The notes under the pieces: generated by a model
What the model was told of the DNA's origin: nothing
The model's input: the letters and a program-made list of their open reading frames with translations, nothing else
Database searches by the model: none
Assembly (NCBI GenBank): GCA_009925805.1
Contig: RFQF01000086.1
Span: 1 to 8,304 of the forward strand
Direction of reading: 5' to 3'
DNA length: 8,304 bases
Origin: Flavobacteriia bacterium
GTDB lineage: Bacteria > Bacteroidota > Bacteroidia > Flavobacteriales_D > Crocinitomicaceae
Shown here: positions 6,065-8,304 of the stretch, one piece after another
How positions within the stretch are numbered: position 1 is the first letter of the stretch
How the letters are laid out: every line of letters starts with the position of its first letter
Translations under genes and position numbers: made by a program

Positions 6065-6891
6065 GGAAAATAACCTAAGGTGAAAAGGGAAATAAAACGA
6101 CCGTAAAATACGAAGCAAAAAATAATTAAGGGGCCCGAAAGGTAGAGTCCAATCCAGGATCCTAACACCAAAAACGCTGTGGGTTTGCGGAAAAAAGGAA
6201 GAATCAAGGTTAATCCAAGGAATAAAAACAGCAGGATTTTAAAACGGCATAAGCTGAAATGAACTTCGTGTAACGTAGGATTAATCCCATGCAGAATTTC
6301 TTTGTTGGAACGGCAAATACGCGTTTGATATAAAATCACGTTTGGATGATCCTTAAATACTTGAGGGTTATAGTCTGCTACATAAATACTCCCATGATTT
6401 GCTAATTGAACTTCATGAACATAACTATCGTTGAAGCTTTGATAGGAAGTTGAGCTGAAGCCTACAACCTTATCTTGTATGGGGATTAATGGTAAAAATT
6501 CATCGAGCACCAAGGAACCTAAAATCCAAAAAGATAACAACGCAAAGAGGTATTTTACCCGCAACCTCCAGCCGCTAATAAGGCTGAAATAATATTCATC
6601 CATAGCTTCTTCCTCCGCTTTCCACCGTTGATTCATGCGTTCCCAACGTTCTCGATGTATTTCTGCTGCTGTGCGGTGAGGCTGCTCCGGTGCTTTTCGT
6701 TGGGGTTCAAATTCCTTTTTTAGAATCCGCTCATACGCATCAAGCAAAGTTTGAAAATGCGCGGTTGCTTCGGGTCCTGGGTTTAAATCCGGATGGTATT
6801 CTTTGGCAAGCGCTCGAAACCGCTTTTTAACGAGGATCAAGGATGCATTTTCAGGCAGACCTAAAAGATCATAGTATTGCTTGCCATGCAT
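6061..6891 (-). CDS. Membrane protein with N-terminal J domain (DnaJ-like)
   Basis: The protein has 276 residues. Residues 4-60 form a J domain (YYDLLGLPENAS..., HPD at 33-35, FQTLLDAYERIL), the module that stimulates ATP hydrolysis by DnaK/Hsp70. A charged, probably helical segment follows (about 62-100, rich in Glu, Arg and Lys). Hydrophobic segments lie at about 112-131, 216-233 and 238-266. With the J domain in the cytoplasm, residues about 132-215 would form an extracytoplasmic domain with two cysteines at or near its edge (Cys193 and Cys215). There is no Gly/Phe linker, zinc finger or DnaJ C-terminal domain, so this is a class III (type C) J protein rather than the general chaperone DnaJ. 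It overlaps menE by 23 bases upstream and nth by 4 bases downstream, implying co-transcription. Its client is unknown. A role recruiting DnaK to the inner membrane is inference. Confidence 0.82.
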   Translation of the reverse strand: MHGKQYYDLLGLPENASLILVKKRFRALAKEYHPDLNPGPEATAHFQTLLDAYERILKKEFEPQRKAPEQPHRTAAEIHRERWERMNQRWKAEEEAMDEYYFSLISGWRLRVKYLFALLSFWILGSLVLDEFLPLIPIQDKVVGFSSTSYQSFNDSYVHEVQLANHGSIYVADYNPQVFKDHPNVILYQTRICRSNKEILHGINPTLHEVHFSLCRFKILLFLFLGLTLILPFFRKPTAFLVLGSWIGLYLSGPLIIFCFVFYGRFISLFTLGYFP

Positions 6892-7873
6892 GGTTTTTCA
6901 ATTTTTCAAGCATGCGTTGCCGGTTAACCTTGCCATTTTCGGTATAGGAGATTGAATCAATAATCGTATATTTTTTTGGAAGTTCAGCGGGTAAAAAGGA
7001 ATCTTTCAGGGTTTCTAAGGTTGGAATTTGTGCATCATTCGTCAGGACCAACCCAACGATTTCTCCCCAATGTTCATCGGGCACCGGAACTACCAAGCAG
7101 GTTATTTGAAACAACGTATTTATTCGATTTTCTATGGATTCCGGGTGCACTTTAATTCCTCCGCTGTTTATTACAAAATCCTTTCTTCCAATGATACGAA
7201 AGGATTGATCGCTCAGAATTTCTGCATAATCGTTGGTGGAAATTACTTTGTCGGTGTAATCCGGGCAATGGATTCGTAAACAACCGTCTTTTTCGCTAAC
7301 ACTGTACCCGTTTAACACGTTATAGGGTTCTTGAAAATTCATTGAAATTTTGCGAAGAGCTACGTGTGAAGCGGTTTCAGTCATGCCATACGTTTGATAG
7401 CAATTATGAAAGAAACCGGAAATTCGCTTGAATTGATTTTCTGTCAAAGAAGACCCTCCTACCAGTAAAAGACCTTCTTGGTGAATTTCAGAAGCGTTTT
7501 CCGCGGTATTGAGTGCTTGAATGGGCACCATCGCATTGAAATCCAGTGGGAAATCCACTTCGGCTAAAGGGCTTTGATTCACGGAAAAAACGTGGAGCTG
7601 CATTTCCGTCAAAAGGGCCCTTACAACCATCATTTTACCCGCAATGGTTGTTAACGACAAGCACAATCCTGCATTCATTGACGATTTCAAGGAAAAAAAA
7701 TGAAGCGTTCGTTGGGCAGATCGTTTCATGAGCTCTTTGGGAAGTCGTATGGTTTTTGGCTCCCCCGTTGAACCTGAACTATTCACCTCAAGGTACTTTG
7801 ACGTATTATTCCATTGTTCTATGAAGTCTCGAACCTCTTGAATTCGGCTTTGATCGTGGTATATTATATCCAT
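6869..7873 (-). CDS. menE: o-Succinylbenzoate-CoA ligase MenE (short Bacteroidota form), AMP-binding enzyme
   Basis: This is an adenylate-forming enzyme that most likely activates o-succinylbenzoate to its CoA thioester in menaquinone synthesis. Motifs in order: the phosphate loop SSGSTGEPK (32-40), YGMTETASHVA (162-172), STNDYAEI (212-219) in place of the usual TGD, GRKDFVINSGGIKVHPESIE (229-248) covering the hinge, and ENGKVNR (312-318) with the probable catalytic Lys315. At 334 residues it lacks about 100 N-terminal residues found in typical acyl-CoA synthetases, but short MenE proteins of this kind are known in Bacteroidota, so I do not read it as truncated. The ATG is 2 bases after the dnaX stop, and the end overlaps the J-domain gene by 23 bases. 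No other men gene is in the window, so the MenE assignment rests on length and motif style. Another small AMP-binding ligase remains possible. Confidence 0.8.
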   Translation of the reverse strand: MDIIYHDQSRIQEVRDFIEQWNNTSKYLEVNSSGSTGEPKTIRLPKELMKRSAQRTLHFFSLKSSMNAGLCLSLTTIAGKMMVVRALLTEMQLHVFSVNQSPLAEVDFPLDFNAMVPIQALNTAENASEIHQEGLLLVGGSSLTENQFKRISGFFHNCYQTYGMTETASHVALRKISMNFQEPYNVLNGYSVSEKDGCLRIHCPDYTDKVISTNDYAEILSDQSFRIIGRKDFVINSGGIKVHPESIENRINTLFQITCLVVPVPDEHWGEIVGLVLTNDAQIPTLETLKDSFLPAELPKKYTIIDSISYTENGKVNRQRMLEKLKNHAWQAIL

Positions 7874-7875
7874 TG

Positions 7876-8304
7876 CTAAAATTCTATGTCTAAATTGAAC
7901 CGGTTTTTAAGGGTATGCAAATTGGGATTCTTACGTGCCAAAGCTTGGTATTTTTCTTTACCCGTATACGGTTTGTTTTCCTTTGTCTCTTCCTCGGTGA
8001 GCTGCAATTGTATTTGTAAAAAACCGTTATTCAGTTCCGTTTTCAAATAAGTCATGAATTCCATGAGCATTGGAGTAGGATACACCACTTGTACTTCGCT
8101 GTCTACCCACCAGGTTATGCTTTCGTCGTTAAAGGTAAAATCCCTTTTTACCACGGCGTGGAAGAATGTTTCTTTTCCGGCCTCTTTCATGGAAAGTGCG
8201 TAATTTCTGCTGGCTTTTCGTAAAGCATCGCTATTCAAAGGGGTTCTTGGTAACTGGCTGTCAGGAATGACAGGGGTTTCCTTGAATTCGGACAACGAAT
8301 TTTT
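7876..8304 (-). CDS. dnaX: DNA polymerase III subunit gamma/tau, C-terminal domain (partial, 5' end outside window)
   Basis: The frame is open to the right edge of the window, so the start lies outside. The 142 residues present would be the C-terminal tau-like region of DnaX, the clamp-loader subunit that links the loader to polymerase and helicase. What shows this is the domain pattern recalled from flavobacterial DnaX: a helix (LRKASRNYALSMKEAGKET), alternating strands (FTFNDESITWWVDSEVQVVY), a helix (LMEFMTYLKTELNN), then LQIQLQLTEEE, PYTGKEKYQALARKNPNL and the closing LKNRFNLDIEF. The KYxxLxxKNPxxxxLxxxFxLDI ending is the strongest sign. The AAA+ clamp-loader part is not in the window, so this is family recognition from a fast-evolving domain. 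An in-frame TTG at 8295 could be taken for a start but is unlikely to be one. menE begins 2 bases downstream, so dnaX probably leads this operon. Confidence 0.68.
   Translation of the reverse strand, partial: KNSLSEFKETPVIPDSQLPRTPLNSDALRKASRNYALSMKEAGKETFFHAVVKRDFTFNDESITWWVDSEVQVVYPTPMLMEFMTYLKTELNNGFLQIQLQLTEEETKENKPYTGKEKYQALARKNPNLHTLKNRFNLDIEF

Noticed and set aside
6065..6118. Longer N-terminus for endonuclease III
   Set aside because: The extra 18 residues lie inside the J-domain gene's last codons, whereas the ATGA overlap gives a natural start and the family length.
6869..7873. MenE as a truncated acyl-CoA ligase
   Set aside because: All core motifs are in order, and short forms are usual for MenE of Bacteroidota.
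1..8304. CRISPR array, tRNA or rRNA gene, insertion sequence, defence or secretion cluster
   Set aside because: No repeat-spacer periodicity, cloverleaf, transposase motif or terminal inverted repeat could be found. The content is housekeeping.

Overview
The window looks like chromosomal housekeeping DNA from a member of the Bacteroidota, probably a flavobacterium-like organism. The clues are a DUF4199 membrane protein, a short Bacteroidota-type MenE, a Rho with a long acidic insert, a cluster-less endonuclease III, a family that Bacteroidota genomes label 'asparagine synthetase B', TAnnTTTG promoter boxes and no obvious Shine-Dalgarno sites. This is judged from the protein sequences alone, without a database search.

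Layout from left to right: (1) Bases 1 to about 129 are foreign to the rest. They are about 69% G+C and encode an internal piece of the tRNA 2-thiouridylase MnmA, with the style of a high-GC bacterium. (2) At about 127-133 this piece joins, in frame, the C-terminal part of an Mpl/Mur-type peptidoglycan ligase at about 40% G+C (to 651, + strand). An assembly chimera is the likeliest explanation. (3) Everything else is on the minus strand. Read in the direction of transcription, from the right end: the tail of dnaX (partial), menE, a membrane-anchored J-domain protein and nth (endonuclease III), packed with a 2-base gap and then 23- and 4-base overlaps, as in one operon. (4) After a 69-base gap with a good promoter box come dnaB and, overlapping it by 14 bases, an exported protein of the 'asparagine synthetase B'-labelled family. 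That protein appears to have lost its last 90 or so residues, and its frame runs through the rho leader into the rho start. (5) rho and a DUF4199 membrane protein follow, 4 bases apart. The DUF4199 gene meets the Mpl gene tail to tail with an 18-base overlap.

Functionally this is replication (DnaX, DnaB), base-excision repair (Nth), transcription termination (Rho), menaquinone synthesis (MenE) and cell-wall recycling (Mpl), plus three poorly characterised envelope proteins. I see no mobile element, CRISPR array, RNA gene or defence system. The points that most deserve attention are the MnmA/Mpl junction, the truncated gene against the rho leader, the missing Fe-S cluster of Nth, and the J-domain membrane protein. 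There is no gene-free stretch of 300 bases.
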